A stretch of DNA of 64,000 nucleotides from Martelella sp. HB161492 (GTDB lineage: Bacteria > Pseudomonadota > Alphaproteobacteria > Rhizobiales > Rhizobiaceae), in the NCBI RefSeq assembly GCF_013184775.1, contig NZ_JAATVV010000001.1, positions 124,001 to 188,000 of the forward strand. Reading direction: 5' to 3'. Within the stretch, counting starts at the first letter, position 1. Every line of letters starts with the position of its first letter. The translations under genes were made by a program, and so were the position numbers. Positions 36,328 to 45,138 of the stretch are shown piece after piece. The notes beneath the pieces are model-generated. The model was not told the DNA's origin, made no database searches, and saw only the letters and a list, made by a program, of their open reading frames with translations.

Positions 36328-37230
36328 ATGCAGGATAACGCCGGGGCGCCAACTTTCGAGATTTCCGGGCGCAAACTCGATGCCCGGCCGCTTGCGCCCG
36401 GCCTTTATCTGGTGGCAACGCCGATCGGCAATCTCGGTGATATCACCCTGCGTGCGCTGGAGACGATCGCCGCCGCCGATATCCTCGCCTGCGAGGATAC
36501 CCGCGTGACCCGCAAGCTCATCGACCGCTATGTCATCCGCGCCCGCCCCTTTGCCTATCACGAGCACAATGCCGAGGAAGCCGGCGAAAAGCTTCTGGCA
36601 GCACTGCGCGAGGGCAGATCGGTGGCGCTGGTTTCCGATGCAGGAACGCCGCTGGTCTCCGATCCCGGCTATCGTCTTGCCATACGTGCCATCGCCGAAG
36701 ACCTGCCGGTCTTTCCGATCCCCGGCGCCTCGGCACCGCTGGCAGCCCTCGTCGGCGCCGGCCTTCCCAATGATGCCTTTTTCTTCGCCGGCTTTCTGCC
36801 GTCCAAGGACAAGGCGCGGCGCGACCGGCTTGCAGAACTCGGCGCCATCCCGGCCACGCTGATCTTTTTCGAATCACCGCATCGGATCGCCGCCACGCTT
36901 GCTGCGGCCGCCGATGTCCTGGGCGGCGAACGCCCCGCCACCGTCTGCCGGGAACTGACCAAGACCCATGAGGAATTTTCCCGCGACACGCTCGGCCTTT
37001 TGGCCGACGCCTTCGCGACACGCGATGTGAAGGGGGAAATCGTGCTGGTCATCGGCCCGCCGCTGCCCAGGCAAGCCCCGGCAGAAGAAGATGTCGATGC
37101 GCTTCTGAAGCGCCTGGTCGCCGAAATGCCCGCAGGCAAGGCCGCAAGCGAGGCCGCCCAGATGACCGGGCTCGCCCGCCGCGACCTCTATCAACGGCTA
37201 CTGACCCTGAAGGACAGCGATGACGCGTGA
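36328..37230 (+). CDS. rsmI: 16S rRNA (cytidine1402-2'-O)-methyltransferase
   Basis: A 300-residue tetrapyrrole-methylase-fold enzyme that 2'-O-methylates C1402 in the ribosomal P site. Key segments are LYLVATPIGNLGDITLRALE, ILACEDTRVTRKL, ALVSDAGTPLVSDPGYRL and FPIPGASAPLAAL. Length is typical. Its last 11 bp overlap yraN in another frame, the order seen across proteobacteria. Confidence 0.96.
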   Translation: MQDNAGAPTFEISGRKLDARPLAPGLYLVATPIGNLGDITLRALETIAAADILACEDTRVTRKLIDRYVIRARPFAYHEHNAEEAGEKLLAALREGRSVALVSDAGTPLVSDPGYRLAIRAIAEDLPVFPIPGASAPLAALVGAGLPNDAFFFAGFLPSKDKARRDRLAELGAIPATLIFFESPHRIAATLAAAADVLGGERPATVCRELTKTHEEFSRDTLGLLADAFATRDVKGEIVLVIGPPLPRQAPAEEDVDALLKRLVAEMPAGKAASEAAQMTGLARRDLYQRLLTLKDSDDA

Positions 37231-37585
37231 GCCGGCCTCGTCCCGCGTCAAGGCAGAACGCCGTGGCCGGCGGGCGGAATGGATCGCTGCGCTTTACTTA
37301 ACATGTAAGGGCTATCGTGTTGTCGCCATGCGCTACAAGACGCCATCGGGAGAGATCGACCTGATAGCCCGCAAAGGCGACCTCGCGATCTTCATCGAGG
37401 TCAAGGCGCGCAAAAGCCGCGAAAGCGCCATTGATGCGGTATCCTTTGAGGCGATGCGGCGCATCCGGGCGGCATCTGACCTTTGGCTCGCGCGCCAGAG
37501 GAACTGGCAGGCACTCTCTTCGCGCTTCGACATCATCGCCGTCACGCCCGGCAGGCTGCCACGGCATATCCCTGACGCATTCTGA
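37220..37585 (+). CDS. yraN: UPF0102 family protein (YraN, endonuclease-like)
   Basis: A 121-residue protein with a restriction-endonuclease-like core: RRGRRAEWIAALYLTCKGYR (conserved Glu) and the PD-(D/E)xK-type GEIDLIARKGDLAIFIEVKA. Nuclease activity has been proposed for this family but its role is unknown. It starts inside rsmI (11-bp overlap). A hairpin CCTGACGC/GCGTCAGG spans its stop codon and a second GGCC-aaatt-GGCC hairpin follows. Confidence 0.88.
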   Translation: MTREPASSRVKAERRGRRAEWIAALYLTCKGYRVVAMRYKTPSGEIDLIARKGDLAIFIEVKARKSRESAIDAVSFEAMRRIRAASDLWLARQRNWQALSSRFDIIAVTPGRLPRHIPDAF

Positions 37586-37608
37586 CAAGCGTCAGGCCAA
37601 ATTGGCCA
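37570..37608 (+). terminator. Probable terminator after yraN
   Basis: Two stem-loops in tandem: CCTGACGC/GCGTCAGG with a 10-base loop across the yraN stop, then GGCC/GGCC with a 5-base loop followed by ATTTT. The second has a short U-run, so termination is plausible but inefficient. It separates the rsmI-yraN unit from ugpB. Confidence 0.5.
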
Positions 37609-37711
37609 TTTTACAATTCTGCAACAAATCCTTAGCGGCACCGTCATGAAGAGCCGCTACCCGTCCTGCATTCGAATTTGCAGTTTTCCTACACTTCGAA
37701 CGGGGACATTC

Positions 37712-39013
37712 ATGATCAAGAAATTTGCGCTCGCCGCCTTTGCGGTCGGTCTTTCCGCATCAACCACGCTGGCCGCCACCGACATCACCTGGTGGCACGG
37801 CATGGGGGGAAAGAACCAGGAAATCATCAATCAGATTTCCGAAAAGTTCAATGCATCGCAGGATGCCTGCCAGCTGACACCCATCTCCAAGGGCACCTAT
37901 GAAGAGGCGCTCGCCGCTGGCATTGCCGCGTTCCGCTCGGGCGAGCAGCCCAATATCCTGCAGGTCTTCGACGCTGGTGCCGCCACCATCATCAACGCCA
38001 AGGGCGCCGCCGTCCCGGCTGAAGATCTGATCAAGAACGCCGGTTACGACTTCAACCGCGAAGACTTCATTGAAGGCGTGCGCTATTTCTACGCCGACAG
38101 CACCGGCAAATTCGTCGGCATGCCGTTCAATTCTTCGGCGCCGATCATGTATATCAACACCGAAGCCATGGAAAAGGCCGGCATCACCGAGCCGCCGAAG
38201 ACCTGGGAAGAGTTCGAGGCCATGGCCCCGAAGCTGAAAGCAGCCGGCTACACCCCGCTGGTCCAGTCGCAGCTGACCTGGGAAATGACCGAGAACTTCT
38301 TCTCGCGCAACAATATCCAGTTCGCCTCGAACAACAACGGTTATGACAGCATCGACGGCACCGAGATCATGGTGACCAATCCCGAGCATGTCATGATGTA
38401 TAAGAAGCTCAAGGAATGGTATGACGAGGGCTATTTCGGCTATTACGGCGCCGGCTGGTCCGACAATCAGAAGCCCTTCGAAGAAGGCAAGGTTGCGTTC
38501 TGGGTCGGTTCGTCCGGTTCGTTTGGCGGCCTGCAGACGTCAGCCCAGATGCCGTTTTCGGCAACCTTCCTGCCCTATTGGGGCTCGATCGAAGGTGCTG
38601 GCACGCATTCCTTCATCGGTGGCGCCGCCCTCTTCGCCCTGTCGGGCAAGTCAGATGCCGAGAACAAATGCACCGCCGCCTTCTTCGAATTCCTGACCTC
38701 CCCGGAAATCCAGTATTTCTGGCACAAGTCGACCGGCTATGTTCCGATCACCAAGGCCGCCTATGAACTGGCCAAGACGGACGGCTGGTACAAGGAGCAC
38801 CCGGTTGCCGAAGTCGGCATTCAGCAGCTGTCCCTGCCCGACGGCGAGTGGGCCCGTGGCTATCGCATGGGTTTCTACCCGCAGATCCGCGAAATCATGG
38901 AACGCGAATATAACCGTATCTTCGCTGGTGAAACGACCGTTGAAGACGCCATGCAGACGATCCAGGACGAGGGCAATGCCCTTCTGGCCCGCTTTGCCAA
39001 GACGGCCGGCTGA
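37712..39013 (+). CDS. ugpB: sn-glycerol-3-phosphate ABC transporter substrate-binding protein
   Basis: A 433-residue periplasmic protein with signal peptide MIKKFALAAFAVGLSASTTL (cleavage near LAA). The mature part starts with DITWWHGMGGKNQEIINQIS and has SKGTYEEALAAGIAAFRSGE and ILQVFDAGAATIINAKGA, characteristic of UgpB, which binds glycerol-3-phosphate and glycerophosphodiesters. The ATG at 37712 has GGGGA 5 bases upstream; in-frame starts to 37646 lack this. The gene leads ugpBAEC. In other bacteria ugp responds to phosphate starvation through PhoB, but I could not find a clear Pho box. Confidence 0.92.
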   Translation: MIKKFALAAFAVGLSASTTLAATDITWWHGMGGKNQEIINQISEKFNASQDACQLTPISKGTYEEALAAGIAAFRSGEQPNILQVFDAGAATIINAKGAAVPAEDLIKNAGYDFNREDFIEGVRYFYADSTGKFVGMPFNSSAPIMYINTEAMEKAGITEPPKTWEEFEAMAPKLKAAGYTPLVQSQLTWEMTENFFSRNNIQFASNNNGYDSIDGTEIMVTNPEHVMMYKKLKEWYDEGYFGYYGAGWSDNQKPFEEGKVAFWVGSSGSFGGLQTSAQMPFSATFLPYWGSIEGAGTHSFIGGAALFALSGKSDAENKCTAAFFEFLTSPEIQYFWHKSTGYVPITKAAYELAKTDGWYKEHPVAEVGIQQLSLPDGEWARGYRMGFYPQIREIMEREYNRIFAGETTVEDAMQTIQDEGNALLARFAKTAG

Positions 39014-39034
39014 TCGCATCTCCACGCACCTGAC

Positions 39035-39060
39035 ATCCGGGGGTCTTCAGACCCCCGGAT
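39035..39060 (+). promoter_or_regulatory. Intercistronic hairpin between ugpB and ugpA
   Basis: A perfect 10-bp stem ATCCGGGGGT/ACCCCCGGAT with a 6-base loop, followed by TTT only, lies 22 bp after the ugpB stop. Like the hairpin at 27924, it probably stabilises the binding-protein message or partially terminates, giving more UgpB than membrane subunits. Inferred from position. Confidence 0.72.
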
Positions 39061-39082
39061 TTGCCGTATCGGAAATCAGCTC

Positions 39083-39964
39083 ATGAAGCGCGTCCAATTC
39101 TCCAGGCCCCTGCTGCCCTACCTATTCCTTCTGCCGCAGATGGCCGTGGTGTTCATCTTCTTCTACTGGCCCTCGGTGCAGGCGGTCCAGTCGTCGTTCT
39201 ACCTCGAGGATCCCTTCGGCTTCGGTTCCACCTTTGTCGGCTTTTCGAATTACCGCGATGCAGTCACCAACAGCCAGTATCTGCGCATCTCGGCCTTTAC
39301 CGTGGTCTTCACGCTGCTCGTGACGTTTTTTTCACTCGCTTTCGGCCTGCTGCTCGCGACCAAGGCGGACGCTGTGATCCGTGGCTCAAGCACCTACAAA
39401 ACCCTGCTCATCTCCGTCTATGCCATTGCCCCCCCGGTGGCGGGACTGATCGGCATGATGTTCTTCGACCAGCATGTCGGCCCCTTTGTCGCATTTGCCC
39501 GCTATTTCGGCTGGGACATGAAGGTCGGCATGAATTATTACGACACCGCCTTTGCGATGATCGTTGTCGCCGTCTGGAAGCAGATCCCCTATAATTTCAT
39601 CTTCTTCCTGTCGGGCCTGCAATCCATTCCCGTTTCGGTCAGAGAAGCAGCGGCCATCGACTGCCGCGCACCGTTGCGCCGTTTCTGGACGGTGACCCTG
39701 CCGATGCTGGCGCCGACGGCCTTTTTCCTGCTGATCATCAACATGACCTATTCGCTCTTCGACACGTTCGGCATCATCGATGTGATCGTGAAGGACAAGG
39801 CGGCGAACAATCCGATCACCCTTGTCTACAAGGTCTACATGGACGGCTTCCGCGGCAATGATATCGGCGGATCGGCCGCACAGTCCGTCATCCTCATGCT
39901 CGTCGTCTTCGTGCTGACCATCTTCCAGTTCCGCTTCATCGAGCGGCGCGTCCACTACAATTGA
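39083..39964 (+). CDS. ugpA: sn-glycerol-3-phosphate ABC transporter permease UgpA
   Basis: A 293-residue inner-membrane permease with about six helices. LLPYLFLLPQMAVVFIFFYW is the first helix, and REAAAIDCRAPLRRFWTVTL is the EAA loop for ATPase contact. LFDTFGIIDVIVKDKAANNP followed by LVYKVYMDGF is the UgpA-typical carboxyl region. It stands third-gene distance from a stem-loop after ugpB, and ugpE starts 11 bp downstream. Confidence 0.92.
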   Translation: MKRVQFSRPLLPYLFLLPQMAVVFIFFYWPSVQAVQSSFYLEDPFGFGSTFVGFSNYRDAVTNSQYLRISAFTVVFTLLVTFFSLAFGLLLATKADAVIRGSSTYKTLLISVYAIAPPVAGLIGMMFFDQHVGPFVAFARYFGWDMKVGMNYYDTAFAMIVVAVWKQIPYNFIFFLSGLQSIPVSVREAAAIDCRAPLRRFWTVTLPMLAPTAFFLLIINMTYSLFDTFGIIDVIVKDKAANNPITLVYKVYMDGFRGNDIGGSAAQSVILMLVVFVLTIFQFRFIERRVHYN

Positions 39965-39975
39965 GGAAAGCGCCC

Positions 39976-40818
39976 ATGCACAGAACCAGATTTTTCGATC
40001 ACATCATCCTGCTGATTGGCGCCTTTGTCATGATCGCTCCGGTCTTCGTCGCCTTCATGACCTCGACCCACGAGGCGGTGGATGTTCATCTTAACGGCCT
40101 GCAGATCAGCTGGGGCGACGATTTTTCCTCCACCTATGGCGCCGTCCTGACACAGAAGGGCGGGTTCACCGGCGAGGTGACCGGTGCCCGCATGGTGATG
40201 AACTCCTTCATTCTCGGGATCGGCTTTGCCGTCGGCAAGATCGTGCTGTCGATGATGGCGGCCTATGCCATCGTCTATTTCCGTTTCCGGCTTGGCACAT
40301 TGTTTTTCTGGATGATCTTCACGACACTGCTGCTGCCGCTCGAAGTCCGCATCCTGCCCACCTATGACGTCATGACCAAGCTGCATCTCGTCAACAGCTA
40401 TACCGGTCTCATCCTGCCGCTGCTGGCCTCTGCCACCGGGACCTTCTTCTTTCGCCAGTTCTTCAAATCCGTTCCTGACGAGCTGCTTGAAGCCGCGCGC
40501 ATCGACGGCGCCGGGCCGGTGAAATTCTTCTTTGATATTCTTGTGCCGCTGTCACGGACCATGATCGCGGCCATCTTCATCATCATGTTTGTCTATGGCT
40601 GGAATCAGTATCTCTGGCCGGTGCTGATGACCAATGACGAGAGCTTCTACACACTGGTGCGCGGCATCAAGCAGATCCTGCTCGTCTGGGTCGGCAGCCA
40701 GATCCCCGAATATAACAAGGCCTTTGCGCTGGCCATTCTCGCCATGCTGCCCCCGGTTCTGATCGTCGTGATCTTTCAGAGCTGGTTCATCAAGGGTCTG
40801 ACGGAAAGCGACAAGTAA
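39976..40818 (+). CDS. ugpE: sn-glycerol-3-phosphate ABC transporter permease UgpE
   Basis: A 280-residue permease with six predicted helices and the EAA loop [40 protein letters not shown] after the first helix resembles the UgpE periplasmic loop. The ATG at 39976 has GAGGAAAG about 5 bases upstream; an in-frame start at 39961 lies within the stop region of ugpA. It pairs with UgpA to form the membrane channel. Confidence 0.92.
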   Translation: MHRTRFFDHIILLIGAFVMIAPVFVAFMTSTHEAVDVHLNGLQISWGDDFSSTYGAVLTQKGGFTGEVTGARMVMNSFILGIGFAVGKIVLSMMAAYAIVYFRFRLGTLFFWMIFTTLLLPLEVRILPTYDVMTKLHLVNSYTGLILPLLASATGTFFFRQFFKSVPDELLEAARIDGAGPVKFFFDILVPLSRTMIAAIFIIMFVYGWNQYLWPVLMTNDESFYTLVRGIKQILLVWVGSQIPEYNKAFALAILAMLPPVLIVVIFQSWFIKGLTESDK

Positions 40819-40828
40819 GGAACAGCCA

Positions 40829-41908
40829 ATGGCATCGATCGAAATCTCCAGGGTCTCCAAGACGTATACCGGCCAGACACGGGCGGTGAGCGATGTCGAC
40901 ATTTCCATCCGGGATGGCGAATTCATCGTTCTTGTCGGACCGTCTGGCTGCGGCAAGTCCACCCTTTTGCGCATGGTGGCAGGCCTGGAAGACATCTCGG
41001 AGGGCACCATCTCCATCAACGGCCGGGTGGTCAACACCATCGACCCGGCCGACCGGGACATTGCCATGGTGTTCCAGAATTACGCGCTCTACCCGCATAT
41101 GACGGTCTATAACAATCTTGCCTATGGCCTCAAGAACCGGGGAACCCCCAAAGCGGAAATCACCGCGCGCGTGCAGGAGGCAGCGCGGATGCTGGAGATC
41201 GAGCAATATCTCGAGCGCAAGCCGCGTGCCCTTTCCGGCGGCCAGCGCCAGCGTGTCGCCATGGGCCGCGCCATCGTGCGCAAGCCGGCAGCCTTCCTGT
41301 TCGATGAACCCTTGTCCAATCTTGACGCCAAGCTGCGCGTGACCATGCGCGGCGAGATCAAGCGGCTGCAGAAGCGGCTTGGAACGACATCGCTCTACGT
41401 CACCCACGACCAGCTGGAGGCCATGACACTGGCCGATCGCCTTGTCGTGCTCAATGCCGGGCGGATCGAGCAGATCGGCACGCCGCTCAAGGTCTATCAT
41501 GAGCCGGCCTCGACCTTTGTCGCCAGCTTCATCGGTGCACCAGCCATGAACCTCATGGACGGGCATATCGAGGGCGGCAACCTCAGGATCGGTGATCAGA
41601 CGATCGATCTTGGTGGCGTGGCGGAAGGGCTCTCCGGCAATGTCACCATCGGCATCCGGGCCGAAGACCTGAAAATCGAAACAGGTTCCGGCGCAGCACT
41701 TCGTCTCGAATTTGACTATGCGGAAGAACTCGGCGCCCTGCGGCTTGCCCATTTCACACTTGCCGGCAGGACAGTGACTGCAGCCCTGTCCCCGGATATC
41801 CCCCTCACTGGCACCATGATGCTCACCATTTTGCCCGAAAAGATGCATTTCTTTGACGCTGCAAGCGGCCAGCGCCTGTCATCCTGCGGCGCTTGCCTTG
41901 CGGCCTGA
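40829..41908 (+). CDS. ugpC: sn-glycerol-3-phosphate ABC transporter ATP-binding protein UgpC
   Basis: A 359-residue MalK-type ATPase. Walker [18 protein letters not shown], signature [17 protein letters not shown], Walker [18 protein letters not shown] and the H-loop [12 protein letters not shown] are intact. The TOBE-like carboxyl regulatory domain follows from about residue 240 ([18 protein letters not shown]). The extreme carboxyl end ([12 protein letters not shown]) is unusual in being Cys-containing. It closes the ugpBAEC operon; no ugpQ phosphodiesterase follows. Confidence 0.93.
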   Translation: MASIEISRVSKTYTGQTRAVSDVDISIRDGEFIVLVGPSGCGKSTLLRMVAGLEDISEGTISINGRVVNTIDPADRDIAMVFQNYALYPHMTVYNNLAYGLKNRGTPKAEITARVQEAARMLEIEQYLERKPRALSGGQRQRVAMGRAIVRKPAAFLFDEPLSNLDAKLRVTMRGEIKRLQKRLGTTSLYVTHDQLEAMTLADRLVVLNAGRIEQIGTPLKVYHEPASTFVASFIGAPAMNLMDGHIEGGNLRIGDQTIDLGGVAEGLSGNVTIGIRAEDLKIETGSGAALRLEFDYAEELGALRLAHFTLAGRTVTAALSPDIPLTGTMMLTILPEKMHFFDAASGQRLSSCGACLAA

Positions 41909-42022
41909 GGCGATCCCCGGCCGGGTTTTCTGCCCGGCCGCGGCTGACCCGTTGCCAAGCGGCGGCGCCATCATTACATATCTTTCCGTTTTGGATGACA
42001 TTAACGCGGAAACAGTGCTCTC

Positions 42023-42970
42023 ATGGCCAATATCAGGAATGTCGCGGTCCAGATGGACCATATCTCCACGGTGAAGATCGCAGGCGATTCCACTTTCGCC
42101 ATGTCGCTGGAGGCGCAGGCCCGGGGCTACAAGCTGTTCCACTACACGCCCGACCGGCTTTCCATGCGCGATGGCAAAGTGTTTGCAGAGGTCGAGGCGA
42201 TGACGCTGCGGGATGTCGAGGGGGATCACTATGATCTCGGGCCGCGCGAACGGGTCGATCTTTCGACCATGGATGTCGTGCTTCTGCGTCAGGATCCTCC
42301 CTTTGACATGGCCTATATCACCACCACCCACATGCTGGAGCGCATTCACCCGAAGACACTGGTGGTCAATGACCCGGCCTGGGTACGCAATTCACCGGAG
42401 AAGATCTTCGTCACAGAATTTGCCGATCTGATGCCGAAGACGCTGATCACCAAGGACCCTGGCGAACTGGCACGGTTCCGCAACGAAATGGGCGACATCA
42501 TCCTGAAGCCGCTTTACGGCAATGGCGGCGCCGGTGTGTTCCACTCAACCCGCGACGACCGCAACTTCACATCGCTGCTGGAAATGTTCGGCCAGATGTT
42601 CCGGGAACCCTATATCGCCCAGCAATATCTGCCGGCCGTCCGCAAGGGTGACAAGCGCATCATCCTCATCGATGGCGAATTTGCCGGCGCAATCAACCGT
42701 GTCCCGGCGGAGACCGACAGCCGCTCCAACATGCATGTCGGCGGCCGGGCCGAGCCGACCGAACTGACCGCACGTGAGGCGGAGATATGTCGCCGCATCG
42801 GCCCCGCCCTGAAGGCGCGCGGCTTCATACTGGTCGGCATCGACGTGATCGGCGACTATATGACGGAAATCAACGTCACCTCCCCGACCGGTATCCGCGA
42901 GGTCCAGAAATTCGGCGGCGCCGATATCGCCGCGCTCTTCTGGGATGCCGTCGAAAAGAAGCGCGGCTGA
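42023..42970 (+). CDS. gshB: Glutathione synthetase
   Basis: A 315-residue ATP-grasp enzyme that adds glycine to gamma-glutamylcysteine. It begins [20 protein letters not shown], with [40 protein letters not shown], the ATP-grasp loop [15 protein letters not shown], and [20 protein letters not shown] with the metal-binding Glu/Asn. Length is typical of proteobacterial GshB. A strong terminator follows. In many rhizobia gshB comes soon after rsmI-yraN; here ugpBAEC lies between. Confidence 0.97.
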   Translation: MANIRNVAVQMDHISTVKIAGDSTFAMSLEAQARGYKLFHYTPDRLSMRDGKVFAEVEAMTLRDVEGDHYDLGPRERVDLSTMDVVLLRQDPPFDMAYITTTHMLERIHPKTLVVNDPAWVRNSPEKIFVTEFADLMPKTLITKDPGELARFRNEMGDIILKPLYGNGGAGVFHSTRDDRNFTSLLEMFGQMFREPYIAQQYLPAVRKGDKRIILIDGEFAGAINRVPAETDSRSNMHVGGRAEPTELTAREAEICRRIGPALKARGFILVGIDVIGDYMTEINVTSPTGIREVQKFGGADIAALFWDAVEKKRG

Positions 42971-42997
42971 GCCTTCACGCGCGGCGACCTGATTAGC

Positions 42998-43030
42998 AAA
43001 GGCCTTCCTGGATCATGGGGAGGCCTTTTT
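42998..43030 (+). terminator. Rho-independent terminator after gshB
   Basis: AAAGGCCT at 42998 pairs with AGGCCTTT near 43021, with additional CC/GG pairing further in, and the right arm runs into TTTTT. It lies about 28 bp after the gshB stop. The A-run on the left makes it potentially bidirectional. Confidence 0.88.
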
Positions 43031-43302
43031 CTTGCGACACGCATTCAGACCACCAGAACGTGTATATTTTCATTGCATCCTGACACAACCGGAACAGATC
43101 GTTCCGCCAGCACCAGGCTGACGCACAGCCTTGTGGCCTTCTCAGTGAGTGCATCATTTGTTCCCCCAAATACAACCCGAGACAACCATAACACAACCCA
43201 TAAGCTGCGCAAGTTCTATTTTTGTTCTTGCTTGATCGCGATATTCATGCGAGGGTTGCATCAAGACTTTGGTTCGCGCAGATTTCGGGGGACGGCGAGA
43301 TT

Positions 43303-44844
43303 ATGGTTTCCAGGGTGAATACGGTCGCATTTCAGGGGATAGAGGGCGTCCCTGTTGATGTTCAGGTGATGGTTGCACCCGGCAAGATCGGCATGCAGAT
43401 TGTCGGGCTGCCGGACAAAGCGGTGGCGGAAAGCCGCGAGCGTGTCCAGGCGGCACTGCATGCCTCCGGCCTTGCCCTTCCCGCCAAGCGCATCACCATC
43501 AATCTGGCGCCGGCAGACCTGCCCAAAGAAGGCTCGCATTTCGATCTGGCAATCGCACTCGGACTGATGGCGGCGCTTGGTGCAATCCCGGCAGATGTGC
43601 TCGGCAATTTTCTCGTCATTGGCGAACTCAATCTCGATGGTACCATTGCCGCCGTCGCAGGCGCTCTGCCCGCCGCCATGACCGCCAATGCGCTGGACAA
43701 AGGTCTGATCTGCCCGGCCGATTGTGGCCCTGAAGCGGCCTGGGCGGGAGGCGATCTCGACATTCTGGCGCCACGGAGCCTCATTGCCGTCGCCAATCAT
43801 TTCAAGGGCACACAGGTGCTCTCAAGACCACAGCCGGCGATCCGCCATCCCGGCGGTTCCGGGGGCGATTTTTCCGAGATCAGAGGCCAGGAAAGCGCCA
43901 AGCGCGCGCTGGAGATCGCCGCCGCCGGCGGTCATAACCTGCTGATGGTCGGGCCGCCCGGCGCTGGCAAGTCGATGCTGGCTGCCCGCCTGTCATCCAT
44001 TCTGCCGCCGCTCGCCCCTGCGGAGTTGCTTGAAGTCTCCATGATTCATTCAATTGCCGGCCAGATTGCCGGGGGCAAGCTTTCGGACCGCCGCCCCTTT
44101 CGCGCACCGCATCATTCCGCCAGCATGGCATCACTTGTAGGTGGAGGACTGAAAGCGAGGCCGGGAGAAGCCTCGCTTGCCCATCATGGTGTTCTCTTTC
44201 TCGATGAACTGCCAGAATTCTCGCCCCAGGTGCTCGATGCATTGCGCCAGCCGCTCGAAACCGGCGAGTGCGTGATAGCACGGGCCAACCACCGCGTCTC
44301 CTATCCGGCCCGTTTCCAGCTGATTGCCGCCATGAATCCCTGCCGCTGCGGCATGGCAGGCGAACTCGGCCATAGTTGTGCGCGCGGCGAGCGCTGCGCC
44401 AGCGACTATCAGGCCCGCATTTCCGGACCATTGCTGGACCGCATCGATATCACCATCAATGTCCCTGCTGTCTCCGCTCTCGATCTGATGGGACCGCGCA
44501 GCAGCGAACCGAGCAGCGATATCGCCCGCCGCGTGACCCGCGCCAGGTCGGTGCAGACAGAACGCTTCAGGAAGACAGATGCCACGGGGACCAATGCCCG
44601 CTGCAGTGCCGGACAGATCGAGGACATCGCCATGCCTGATCCTGCCGGCCTGGCACTGCTTCAGGAAGCAGCCGAAAAGCTTCAGTTTTCCGCCCGCGCC
44701 TATCATCGTATTCTGAAAGTGGCGCGCACGATCGCCGACCTTGATGGCAAGGATCATGTCGGCAGATCCCATGTCGGGGAAGCGATTGCCTATCGGGTCG
44801 CGACGCGGCAACCATCAGGCCTGCAGACGGCGAAAAGCGCCTGA
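43303..44844 (+). CDS. YifB-family Mg-chelatase-like AAA ATPase (ComM-like)
   Basis: A 513-residue protein. The amino third is a Lon-like ribosomal-S5-fold domain (VDVQVMVAPGKIGMQIVGLP), followed by an AAA+ module with Walker A MVGPPGAGKSMLAARLSSIL at about 215-234, Walker B VLFLDELPEF and sensor region PCRCGMAGELGHSC with a Cys-rich insert, and a carboxyl Mg_chelatase_C domain. Homologue ComM is a branch-migration helicase in natural transformation. The ATG at 43303 gives the family amino end MVSRVNTVAFQGIEG; the extension to 43222 has no counterpart. Confidence 0.94.
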   Translation: MVSRVNTVAFQGIEGVPVDVQVMVAPGKIGMQIVGLPDKAVAESRERVQAALHASGLALPAKRITINLAPADLPKEGSHFDLAIALGLMAALGAIPADVLGNFLVIGELNLDGTIAAVAGALPAAMTANALDKGLICPADCGPEAAWAGGDLDILAPRSLIAVANHFKGTQVLSRPQPAIRHPGGSGGDFSEIRGQESAKRALEIAAAGGHNLLMVGPPGAGKSMLAARLSSILPPLAPAELLEVSMIHSIAGQIAGGKLSDRRPFRAPHHSASMASLVGGGLKARPGEASLAHHGVLFLDELPEFSPQVLDALRQPLETGECVIARANHRVSYPARFQLIAAMNPCRCGMAGELGHSCARGERCASDYQARISGPLLDRIDITINVPAVSALDLMGPRSSEPSSDIARRVTRARSVQTERFRKTDATGTNARCSAGQIEDIAMPDPAGLALLQEAAEKLQFSARAYHRILKVARTIADLDGKDHVGRSHVGEAIAYRVATRQPSGLQTAKSA

Positions 44845-45138
44845 AATCAGGGCACAGCCCTGTGCGGCCACCGTCTGTCGGCTGGACGCGCAGGCATTTC
44901 CGCGATTTGCGCCAGCGCACGGACATATGCCGTTTGCCGCGCATGCGTGAATGGTGGCGACCGTGTCGCGATCATATGATCGGCTGCGCCAAGCGGCCAA
45001 ACCCGCAGTGGCGACCTGCGAATAGGGATCGAGGGTCCGTTTCAGGCTGAAAGCTGACAGAATCTCGCCAACCTTTATCCCCGGCTTCTGCCATCCGCTT
45101 AATCTTGGCCATGAAACTCTTTCTCAATGGAGACGGCC
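44845..45138. other. Gene-free region between yifB and the DUF2793 gene
   Basis: About 294 bp. Short reading frames on both strands (for example the leftward frame 44815-45000, Cys-rich) overlap the end of yifB and match nothing. GCACAG/CTGTGC forms a small inverted repeat near 44864-44878. I see no promoter consensus that I would defend. Confidence 0.35.

Noticed and set aside
37586-37711. Pho box upstream of ugpB
   Set aside because: Only one CCGTCAT-like half is seen; no second half at 11-bp spacing could be found.
44815-45000. Leftward Cys-rich 61-codon frame after yifB
   Set aside because: It overlaps the end of yifB, has no ribosome site and resembles no known peptide.
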